Source of the DNA: Lepiota brunneoincarnata
Taxonomy: Eukaryota > Basidiomycota > Agaricomycetes > Agaricales > Agaricaceae
NCBI GenBank assembly: GCA_023014365.1
Contig: JAEBUN010000019.1
Span: forward strand, 620,001 to 684,000
Direction of reading: 5' to 3'
DNA length: 64,000 bases
Both the position numbers and the translations under genes were made by a program. The notes under the pieces are model-generated. The model was not told the origin of the DNA, ran no database searches, and saw nothing but the letters and a program-made list of their open reading frames with translations. Position 1 is the first letter of the stretch; every line of letters starts with the position of its first letter. This document shows positions 11,535 through 19,658 of this stretch, piece by piece.

Positions 11535-14500
11535 TGTCCGAAGACAACTGTGCGCTAAATCTGGACGGTTCGCTCAAGGAGGCCTCCGAGATCGATTGGA
11601 ATTACTCACCGAGTGCTGAAACAACGCCCCTCCCTCCTGCAAGTGACACCCTCGAGCCGACCCATGAATCTCAAGGACTCAAGGGTAAACAGTCGGCATG
11701 GCGTGTCGCTAGTCAACGTCTCCCCAGTCAACGCACCTCCAAACCAACATGGAAGGCTTGAGGGGATCCAGACCCAGGTCTGGTCACTCTCACCGCTTTT
11801 TTTCCACCTCAAAAAGGTCTGGCCCCTGTCCTCCATGTTTTAATCAATATCTGATATGTCTTACAGCCTTGAAGCAAGACAACACACCCCTGAAAGAGTC
11901 AGTGGAGGCAGCTGGTCCTCCTGAAGAAGATCAGGCAGCCACTTCACAGGCTTCAAACATTACTGATAATGAAGGTAAGCATACCTACCTCTATCCTATT
12001 TCCCATGCTGACGAAATACCTCCATTAATTGCCCACCACCCATATAACTCCATATTCACTCGAAAATCAATATTACAGCTCCACGTTCACTCAAAAATCA
12101 ATATCATGGCCTCCTCAACTTGTAAAATGATACCCTGGCTCCACATTGACTCGTAAATTGATATCCTAGCCCTTGTTGACTCATGAATTGATGCCCTGGC
12201 TCCACGTTGACTCGTAAATTGATACCCTGGCCCTCATTGACTCGTAAATTGATACCTTGGCTCCACGTTGACTCGTAAATTGATACCCTGGCCCTTGTTG
12301 ACTTGTAAATTGATACCCTGGCCCTCATTGACTTGTAAATTGATACCCTGGCTCCACATTGACTCATAAATTGATACCCTGGCTCTCGTTGACTCATAAA
12401 TTGATACTCTGGCTCCATGTTGACTCACAAATTGATACTATGGCTCTATGTTGACTCATAATCAATACTATGGCCTCTTTGACTTGTATGGCTCCACATT
12501 GAACATCAAGATGAACAAATAGAGGAAACTACTACTATATGTGTACATTCTGTTGAAGGTGAGGTTTGGGCTGCAGAGTTCTTGCTTGTTCTAACTGCTA
12601 TATATAGGACAAACAAAACGAAAGCGCTCAGCCACAGAGTCAGGGAGAGTTCGAAAGAAGCCAGCTGTTGTTGTCAGTGATGAAGAGGAAGAAGGAGTAA
12701 ATGATGAGGATGGAAAGACAGAGGAACTTACTCAGGAAGATGATAAAGAAATAGATACTATCCCACTGGTAAGTTATATTTAATATGTTTAATAGCTTAT
12801 TGGCATACTAATTTTTTTTTTTCCAGCAAAAACATGCTCATCGTGGCTGCAATGAGCAAACCAAAGACATTCGGGCATGCTGGCGGATGGAAGAACATTT
12901 AAAAGATGGTGTTCAGATAAAGGGGTGGTGGTGTGAGATCTGCTGGTAAGTAAACTTGTTCTTGTATTACTTCACTTCTAACATATGTGGATCCTGTAGT
13001 CATCTTGCAAAACAAGAAGGGTGTGATCCTGATAAGAGTATTTGGATGACTGGGAGTGTAACAACTTGTCGTAAACATATTGGGCGGTATGTAAAGTTGT
13101 TTCTAAAATCTATACTCTTTTTTCATTGGTTTATCAGGAATTAGAAGACACATGGTGAATTTTATATGATGCGAGCCCAGGAGTTGGATTTTGTGCCTCA
13201 TCCTGTCACACTTGCTGAAGCTGAGAGGTCTGGTGTATTTAAACCAACTGACAAGGAGAGTGTGACTGCCCAGAAAACACTTGATACATTCATAGTGCCA
13301 ACTGTGAAGTGGACAAAGGAAGGGCTTATTGAGCATTTAACTCATTGGCTAGTTGAGGATGATCAGGTAAGGTTCCACATTCATTCTTGATGATTTGGAG
13401 CTAATTATTTCTCCAGCCTTTCACAGCTGTAGATCAGCCATCATTCCACAAGCTTCTTATTTATCAGTGACCATCAACAAGGGAAAGTGATATTCCTCAC
13501 CATACCAAGATGTCAGAAGAGGTGAAACACAAAGCAAAGATTGTGGTCCACCGTCTTTCAAAAGTCCTTCAGGTATATTTTTTTGACATATCTTCTAGTA
13601 TTGGTACTGACTATATCTCAGAATCAACCAGGACAAATATCTTCCACATTTGATGGGTGGACTACAGAAGATATGAAACCTTTTCTTGCCATTACTGTTC
13701 AATACATTGCTTCTCCTCCTGATCAACCACATATCTGGAGGCTGAAGTCACACCTTATAGGTTTTCCTGAGATTGAAGGCAACCATGGTGGTGAGAATTT
13801 GGCAGCAGTTGTTCTTGGTGTTTTCAATGAGTACAAAATTCAATCCAAAGTATTGATTTATGATTTTTAAATGACTTCAACTAATTGATGATTTATAGAT
13901 TGGTTGGATTACTACTGATAATGCTTCAGCAAATGACAAAGCTCTCAAGGTGCTTCAACGTACACTTGACACACCTTCAAACAGGTGGATTGCTCATAAG
14001 CGGCGTATTAGGTGAGTGATTTTTGATTTGGTTTATATTTTATTCTGATATGTTTTAAATTGAAGATGCATTGAGCATACTATTCATCTTGGTGCTAAGG
14101 CTTTTATTGAAGCTATCTGCCCTACTCGTTTTACAGCTAAAGCAGTCTCATCTGATGAGGATGAAATTGACTGGGATCAATTGGGTGAAGTTGAGGATGA
14201 TGAAGATGTAGATAATGCTGTTTCATTTGATGCAGGAGATGTTCTTGGAAAGGTCTTAGCATTTATTACTCAGGTATTTCTCTTTCCCAAAGCAATACCA
14301 AATATTAACTTATAAATTATATATCTTTTAAGGTCCGCTTATCACCTCAGGCAAAGAAGTACTTTTCTATTTGCTGTGCTGAGGAATCAGTACCTGAACT
14401 TGAGCTTGTCAAATGGGTTCGTACTCGCTGGAGTTCAATGTATAATCTCCTTGAACGATTACTCCTATTGAAGAAGGTATGTTTTTTTTAATATTTAAAT

Positions 14501-15608
14501 TGAGTGTATTCTGAATCCTGGAACAGGGAGTTCGTAAATTTATCAAAAATGCAGATGACTCTGGATCTGTTCCTAAGTTAAAAGGCAAGATGTATTTGGA
14601 TTATTACTTGGTTGAGGAGGAGTGGAAGCTTCTTGAGCTCATGTGAGATACTTTGGCAGTAAGTAATATTTATTTTACTCATACAAAGTTTTCTCATTTC
14701 TATTAGGTTCCTGCCAGTGTTCAGTCATCATTTTCATCTGCTACTCGTTCATCCATCACTCATGCTCTCCCTGAGCTTGAATATGTGATTGAAAAATGGG
14801 AGCATTTGATATTTCATCCAAGGTTTGCACAGGTTAAGGATGGTATTCAAGCAGGGATAGATAAGCTCAAAAAATGGCATACAACAATTGCTGATACTGA
14901 TGCTTATTTTATTTCTCTTGGTATGATTTTATTCCTATTCTTGACCTTCTGCTAATAATTATACTAGTGCTTGATCCAAGCTGCAAAATGGAGCATTTTG
15001 AAGAAAAGTGGGCTCCAGCTGATTGTCAAAAAGCAAAAGATCAATTCCGAGAAGTGGTGTGTAATATTTGTTGATTTATCTTGACTTTTCTAATGGCTTG
15101 GTTCAGTTTAAGGCATATTATAAGGAACCCAAGCCACAGTTCCAACACTCATCAAATATTTTTTCAGAAGTGGGAACTTCTGCACAAGCTTGAGCAATGC
15201 AACAACGATTATCCCAGGCATCCTCATTTACTCATGATATGTTTCATGAGTTGGATGAGTATTTAGGTGCTGGTATTGAGCCAGTGGAAGATATTATAGC
15301 ATGGTGGGGAGTGAGTTATATCTATTTTTTGGCATTAAATATTTTTCTGATTTCTTACCTAGATCAACCATACAAAGTATCCAACCTTGGGTACTATGGC
15401 TAGAGACTATCTAGCCATTCCTGGCTCTTCAGTGTCATCTGAACGGGCTTTCTCTAGTAGCAAACATACTGATACCCTTCCCCGCAATTCACTTGAAGGT
15501 CCCACCTTTACAGCTTTACAAATTACAAAAGATGGGTATAAAACTGGACTTTTAGATGGGGGAGTAGAAGCAAAGGAATGGGAGCTCAAGGAATGGAACT
15601 TTGATTAG
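11535..15608 (+). pseudogene. hAT transposase, multi-exon, with premature stops
   Basis: Coding pieces separated by short GT-AG introns run from about 11535 to TAG/TGA-bounded ends near 15608. A Cys/His segment at about 12900-13085 (WWCEICC, HLAKQEG, CRKHIG) resembles the BED-type zinc finger of hAT transposases. The catalytic-region motif TFDGWT (about 13650) and TTDNASAND (about 13914) follow, then RTRWSS (about 14425) and the C-terminal dimerisation motif with YPTLGTMARDYLAIPGSSV and SSERAFS at about 15378-15455. TGA at 13468-13470 and 14644-14646 fit CGA-to-TGA changes. Exon 1 and the junction across the minisatellite intron are uncertain. It would catalyse cut-and-paste transposition if intact. 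Confidence 0.8.
12050..12495. repeat. 30-31-bp minisatellite in a hAT intron
   Basis: About a dozen head-to-tail units of roughly TTGACTCGTAAATTGATAC followed by CCTGGCTCCACG or CCTGGCCCTCA. Two main unit types, 31 and 30 bp long, alternate irregularly, and units degrade toward both edges. The array lies between a donor-like GTAAGC at about 11974 and the acceptor before 12607, so it would be spliced out of the transposase mRNA. It keeps long reading frames on the minus strand only because the unit length is near a multiple of three; these are not taken as genes. Confidence 0.85.
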
Positions 15609-15639
15609 TTGATTGCCAATATAAACATTTTTATGACAT

Positions 15640-15803
15640 AGTACCAAAAGGTTCAAGTTCGAACCTGTTCGAACCCTGAACTGAACCTCCTGAACCAAGT
15701 TCGGGGGGTTCAGTTCAGGTTTGGGTTCAGGTTCAGTAAATCTGAATAGGTTCAGGTTCAGGTTCAGGCTGAGAGGGTGCTGAACTGAACTGAACTGAAC
15801 TTT
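15640..15803. repeat. Right subterminal CTGAAC/GTTCAG motif array of hAT
   Basis: Dense repeats of GGTTCAG, TTCAGG and CTGAACTGAAC in both orientations lie just inside the right inverted repeat, ending in four tandem TGAAC units (about 15781-15800). They are probable transposase-binding sites, by analogy with other hAT elements. Confidence 0.65.
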
Positions 15804-15813
15804 GGCACCCCTA

Positions 15814-15821
15814 GTTGTTGT
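15814..15821. repeat. 8-bp target-site duplication, right (GTTGTTGT)
   Basis: Exact second copy of the duplication at 11209-11216. Confidence 0.9.
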
Positions 15822-16303
15822 CTGTTATATAGACGTTGGAGTCGTTATCCACTGGGGGAGTTCTTCCCTGATTTACTGCGTATTCGTGGTGTGTGAGTAA
15901 GTTTTCTTCTGATCTGGAAAGTCCTCTTGGTTGCTTGAGGGCGTTTTTAAGTCTTTGGAGTTTGTAGTCATTTAATGGGTCTACTTTAGCATGGTATTCT
16001 TCAGCTTGTTTGTGTTTCCTTTCTTCTTGTTTGTAATGTTCTTTTAATTCTCTTTCATGTTGTATTCTTTGTCATTCTGCTAGTTTGTCAGCAAAACTTG
16101 TTCTTGTGCGTGTTGATGTACTTGGAGTGGGTGAGTTGAATGGGGATGGAGGATAGAATGGGGATGGTATCTGAGTGGGGATAGGATTTCTTCTGGGATC
16201 CGGGTTTTGGGTTCCTGATCCTGAGATTCTACTTTTCAATTTGGGAGGAGGTGATGGAGTTTCTTGGGCTGAGAATTTCTTTGGAGGTGTGGTGGCAGTT
16301 GTC
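15814..16303 (-). pseudogene. gag of A2, N-terminal part upstream of the hAT insertion
   Basis: On the minus strand the gag frame is open from about 16301 to the hAT duplication, except for TGA at 16072-16074 (CGA expected, in a charged helical stretch with HERELKEHYKQEERKHKQ). The Pro/Ser/Thr-rich start and the charged helix resemble the N-terminus of Agaricomycete Ty3/Gypsy Gag proteins. No ATG is visible in frame between the TAG at 16302-16304 and the hAT junction, so the true start is unresolved. Confidence 0.6.
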
Positions 16304-16304
16304 T

Positions 16305-16648
16305 AGCAATCGATTATCACTAGAAGAATGAAAAATTGGGTTGCAATGATGGATATCCCTGAGTATAGGTTCCACAATCTGATGACGCAGCAGTGATAAG
16401 GGCACATGATATGTTCGAGTTCTAGGGTAATGATTCGGTAGGCAATGAGGGTGGCAGTAGAAGTGAAAACAAAAATGAGTAGGTAAGCCAGGTCTTCTGG
16501 TGGGGAGAGGTTGAGGGATGTAGCGATGGCTACACAGAGAGGTGGTTTTCTTTCATATGTTGTTTTGAACGACCAGAGTATCTCGACATGTTTAGTACGT
16601 TGGCAGAGCAGGACAGAGTAGAGGGCGAGCAAGAGATAAGCAGCAGAG
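16305..16648 (-). other. 5' leader of A2, between primer site and gag
   Basis: About 345 bp between the primer site and the first gag-frame stop. A 109-codon minus-strand frame (16632-16303) is present but hydrophobic and unlike any Gag; I take it as leader sequence and not a gene. No other structure is seen. Confidence 0.4.
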
Positions 16649-16660
16649 TATCTTAGTGTT
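16649..16660 (-). promoter_or_regulatory. Self-complementary primer-binding site of A2
   Basis: Minus-strand AACACTAAGATA lies 2 nt inside the 5' LTR. It is the exact reverse complement of TATCTTAGTGTT, which stands 33 bp downstream of the TATA box in both family-A LTRs (5052-5063; minus strand of 25016-25027). It does not look like a tRNA 3' end complement. This is the arrangement of Tf1, where the 5' end of the element's own RNA folds back as primer. Confidence 0.75.
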
Positions 16661-16661
16661 T

Positions 16662-16804
16662 TGTTACCTGGGTTAGGGGTTCGCTCTTGAGTAGCACGGA
16701 GTTCAACACAGGATGTCTATACAGACTTGGTCCTGTCCTACTAAGCGTGACTTGGAGATGACGGAGCACTATAGTCCAGCTGGTTTTAAGGGCAAAGAGG
16801 TATA
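16662..16804 (-). repeat. 5' LTR of A2, R/U5 part (split by B1)
   Basis: Reverse complement of the 3' half of the family-A LTR seen at 4839-5221, starting TGTTACCTGGG on the plus strand. The LTR resumes at 24999 after element B1; together the parts make about 391 bp. Confidence 0.85.
16800..16804. repeat. 5-bp target-site duplication of B1, left (GTATA)
   Basis: GTATA occurs before the 5' LTR of B1 and again at 24994-24998 after its 3' LTR. The intact family-A LTR has a single GTATA at this place. Confidence 0.92.
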
Positions 16805-16808
16805 TGTT

Positions 16809-17177
16809 ATGAACAGTCCAGACCGGGAAGAACAAGAATTATTGTTCGACTTTACAAGATGGGTACAGGAGACTACAGACCAACTACGGGCACAAGAATA
16901 CGAAGACGAGGAAGGGGAATATTATACCGCCATGCAGGACCTGGCAAGAGAAGCAGGAATGGAGATAACCTTGGAGGATATATTGGAATACCCCGAGGAT
17001 GAGGAAGATAACCATGGATCAACCGACCCAACCTCCGATATGGATGGAAGCACTGAGAGAATGGAGAGCGAGAACGAAGAAGACTCCATGGAGATACAAT
17101 CGGGAGAAGAAGATTATGAGTCAGAGGAAAGCGATGGAACATCGCACAGCAGTAGCGAGAGTACTGACTCATTGTAA
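16809..17177 (+). CDS. Acidic ORF in U3 of the B1 5' LTR
   Basis: Same 122-codon frame as in the other two family-B LTRs, starting MNSPDREEQ and ending in acidic Ser-rich repeats. Here it precedes the predicted start of transcription, so it is a copy of the ORF3b tail carried by LTR duplication and is probably silent. An in-frame ATG further upstream (16713) begins in A2 sequence by chance. Confidence 0.4.
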   Translation: MNSPDREEQELLFDFTRWVQETTDQLRAQEYEDEEGEYYTAMQDLAREAGMEITLEDILEYPEDEEDNHGSTDPTSDMDGSTERMESENEEDSMEIQSGEEDYESEESDGTSHSSSESTDSL

Positions 17178-17286
17178 TATAAATAACGCTAGGATGCCAT
17201 CAGCCAGGATGTGCATCATGGTCAGGACTGCGCACGACCAGTAGAACAGCCAAGTAACCTATAACGAGTATATAGCACCTCATAGG

Positions 17287-17333
17287 TATATAAGGCCTGT
17301 ACAAGTAGAGATTAAAGCCTCAAGCTTTAATCT
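17287..17333 (+). promoter_or_regulatory. TATA box and predicted transcript start of family B
   Basis: TATATAA (17287-17293) lies about 30-35 bp before AAGCTTTAATCT (17322). The assignment of the start at 17322 rests on the exact complement of that 12-mer at 17505-17516, as in Tf1 where the primer is the first bases of the RNA. Confidence 0.7.
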
Positions 17334-17504
17334 TGTTAACAGCAGTCATTTACCTCTCTGCCTTAACTTGGCGTCTTCCCTTGTTATCTCATTGAGCGCG
17401 ATCCACTAAGCTCTATAAGGCCAACCATCTCGGACACCTTGTAGAGTGATTGAAGGCCGTCTCCAGTTATCCTCGGATACAGAAGGAGCACGGATCATAA
17501 CATT

Positions 17505-17516
17505 AGATTAAAGCTT
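17505..17516 (+). promoter_or_regulatory. Self-complementary primer-binding site of B1
   Basis: AGATTAAAGCTT begins 2 nt after the LTR and is the exact reverse complement of AAGCTTTAATCT at 17322-17333. No TGG-type tRNA-complementary start is present. Family A has the same spacing (2 nt), the same length (12 nt) and the same TATA-to-start distance with a different sequence, which supports function over chance. Confidence 0.8.
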
Positions 17517-17554
17517 CCTTTGGACAACCTCCATCGTACACCCCGTGGTATCGG

Positions 17555-17649
17555 TACGCCTTGTCGCTACCCTTCCACACTGGCAGACGATACGCTTTAT
17601 CGCTATCCGAGTGCCAACCATATCTGACGACACGCCTTGTCGCTGTCCG
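17555..17649 (+). repeat. Three spaced copies of a TACGCYTTRTCGCT motif in the B1 leader
   Basis: Near-identical 17-19-mers start at 17555, 17591 and 17631 (core ACGCCTTGTCGCT / ACGCTTTATCGCT), spaced 36-40 bp, in the untranslated leader. Function unknown; packaging or dimerisation signals sit in this position in other LTR elements. Confidence 0.5.
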
Positions 17650-18372
17650 GTGATACACCCCCGTAGAGCAGGCCACCATACCCTCTGCACCCTTGGTCAG
17701 ACGCACCGAAAGCGTTGATAGGTCATCCACACCTTTAAGTGTTGATTGGGATAACACACCCGCAAGCGTTGTTTATTCACCTTCACCTTCACCTTCGACT
17801 TCTTCCCTCTTCACCCTGTCTACAAACTGAAACGACCCCCTTGCCACCGACTACGAAGAATCCAACAGTTCTGACTGGTCGACAACCGACTCCGAACCCG
17901 ACTTCACACCCCCTCCACCACGGACCCTAAAAAGAAAACAAAACCTATACCCCTCACTCATTCACCCTCTGGTTCCGCACCGTACCCTACACAACCTACC
18001 GAGAGAGTTCAACGTCGAACAGAAGACCCAGGATACCCAGCACCCCCAGCATCAGTTCTTCAATCCCTACCTAAACAACCACCACCTGAAAGAACTGCCA
18101 CCTCTACCCGCTCAAAGCTCGGGGAGCCGATTCATAGAACATCTACCCCATCCTCCGGTCCTCAACCCTCAACAAGTACAAGAACTAGCGACAACACTTC
18201 GCAACAGAAACCCCCAAGAACATTCTCACCCCTCACATCACCACTTGGATCACCAGTACACTCACCACCTCGATCCAGTTCCCCTGTACAATCCGAACCA
18301 TCCGAAGTTAACCCCACTACCGGGTCTATTCACACTTCCGACGAGGAATCCACAACCTCTGACGTTAACAAT
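17650..18372 (+). other. B1 leader and upstream gag-frame sequence
   Basis: C/A-rich sequence with several frames open. The gag frame is open for several hundred bp before the ATG at 18373 and reads Pro/Ser/Thr-rich, similar in style to the N-terminus of family-A Gag, so gag may begin earlier than 18373. Another frame runs 18245-18607. I cannot decide the start. Confidence 0.35.
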
Positions 18373-19497
18373 ATGGCCTCCTCCGCAAAAATCAATACAC
18401 CCCCAACCTTTAATGGAGAGACCGACTACTTCCGCCTCTGGAAGGATGCAGTACAACTATACATCGATGCAAAGCCAGGAGCCTTTTCCGATGACAAGAC
18501 CAAGATACAATTCGCCCTTTCATACATGTCCACCGGCCCCGCCGCAACATGGAGAGGAGCATTCTTGGAATCAAACAAAGAACTTGATGGAAGCCAGACC
18601 CTTCTGACATGGAAGAAATTTCTCGAAGGACTCGATACATCCTTCGCCCCAAACAATGTCCCCGCCGATGCAATGGACAGAATCCGCCACCTCAAACAGA
18701 ATGGACGATATATCGATGATTACATATCCCAGTTCCAGATACTTGCCTATCAGGCCGACCTTGGAGATGGAGTGGCGGCGGTCAACTATTTCAAGAACGG
18801 GCTGGATCGCCCTGTCGCAATCAAGACAATTAGCCTCAATCCAGGAAACAAACTCAGCGACTGGTTCAAGCAAGCTTGAACAGCATATCAAATACTACAA
18901 ACTCAACGCGACTATATGCAAACTTGAGGAACTCCCTCGTTTCCAACGACTTCGCGCACTCGCCCATTTAAAGGGAAAAGAAATGCTTTTACGCGCCGTG
19001 TCCCACTGCCCTATCAAGCAACAGACCCTAATGCAATGGATATTGACCAACTCGCCAAAGCAGTCTACAACCTCGACTTTGAGGACGAGCCAGATCTACT
19101 TGCCGAGGAAGCTGATGAAGACGAGGAGACTGAAGAAGACAGACTCCACCAGTTGGTACAAGAACGCACCCGCGAAGCCCTCAATGCAATCCTCATGGAC
19201 GCCCAAAGAAAGGATCTCAAAGAAAAGAGATGCTTCAACTGCCGCAAGACTGGACACTTCGCCTGCGAATGCCCCACCAAGAAGACAATATATCGCCGAT
19301 CCGAATTACCCCGCAATTTGGATGCCAGAAACCGGTCAAATGCGATATCCAGAAGAAGACAAGCAAGCTACAGGAAAAAGAACTCGCTATACAACATACT
19401 AGAAGATGCAACCGACGAAGAAGTCGAGGACATCTACGAACATTTTGCAAATGAATCCAACCACCCAGATGCCCCTCTGGTTAAGGATTTTGCCTAA
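18373..19497 (+). pseudogene. gag of B1, two in-frame stops
   Basis: From ATG 18373 (MASSAKINTPPTFNGET) the frame holds the retrotransposon-gag helical domain (about residues 15-165), interrupted by TGA at 18877-18879 and 18924-18926. It continues in frame through an acidic linker to a CX2CX4HX4C zinc knuckle (CFNCRKTGHFACEC, about 19230-19272) and a stop at 19495-19497. Both stops are TGA where CGA would keep the frame. Gag forms the virus-like particle and binds the element RNA through the knuckle. A Gag made only to the first stop would lack the knuckle. Confidence 0.85.
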
Positions 19498-19658
19498 GGA
19501 GACTAGCCACCATGTCTAGCCCTCCACAAAGACCTCCTTCCCTTTCCTATTCACAAAATGATATTAATGTTGTAAAGTTACAGGAATCGTCAGCACGCGT
19601 AATACATCTACCCTGTCGAATCTGAAAACACAAGTTCACTAAGGAAGGACCCGAAAGC

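Larger units (their letters stand above)
11217..15813 (+). mobile_element. hAT DNA transposon, 4597 bp, inserted in gag of A2
   Basis: The ends are inverted repeats: TAGGGGTGCCAAAGTTC on the left and the reverse complement of TAGGGGTGCCAAAGTTCAG on the right, flanked by the 8-bp duplication GTTGTTGT. The inside encodes a multi-exon transposase with the hAT C-terminal dimerisation region. Removing the element and one duplication rejoins the gag frame of A2 exactly, so the insertion is clean. Subterminal sequence at both ends is packed with GGTTCAG/CTGAACC motifs. The transposase has premature stops, so the copy is not autonomous now. Confidence 0.92.
16805..17502 (+). repeat. 5' LTR of B1
   Basis: TGTTATGAAC to GGATCATAACA, 698 bp. 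TATATAA at 17287-17293 and the predicted transcript start AAGCTTTAATCT at 17322-17333 define the U3/R border. An inverted arm, AGATTAAAGC (17309-17318), lies just upstream of the start. Confidence 0.95.

Noticed and set aside
12104..12428. Long minus-strand frames with repeated MSQRGARVSIY-like units
   Set aside because: They come from the 30/31-bp minisatellite in the hAT intron; no start context, and the unit length alone keeps the frame open.
12050..12495. CRISPR-like array of short repeats
   Set aside because: Units are directly adjacent without unique spacers and lie in a eukaryotic transposon intron.
16303..16632. Hydrophobic 109-codon minus-strand frame as an envelope-like gene
   Set aside because: It lies in the leader between primer site and gag of A2, where no env gene is expected, and has no signal or fusion motifs.
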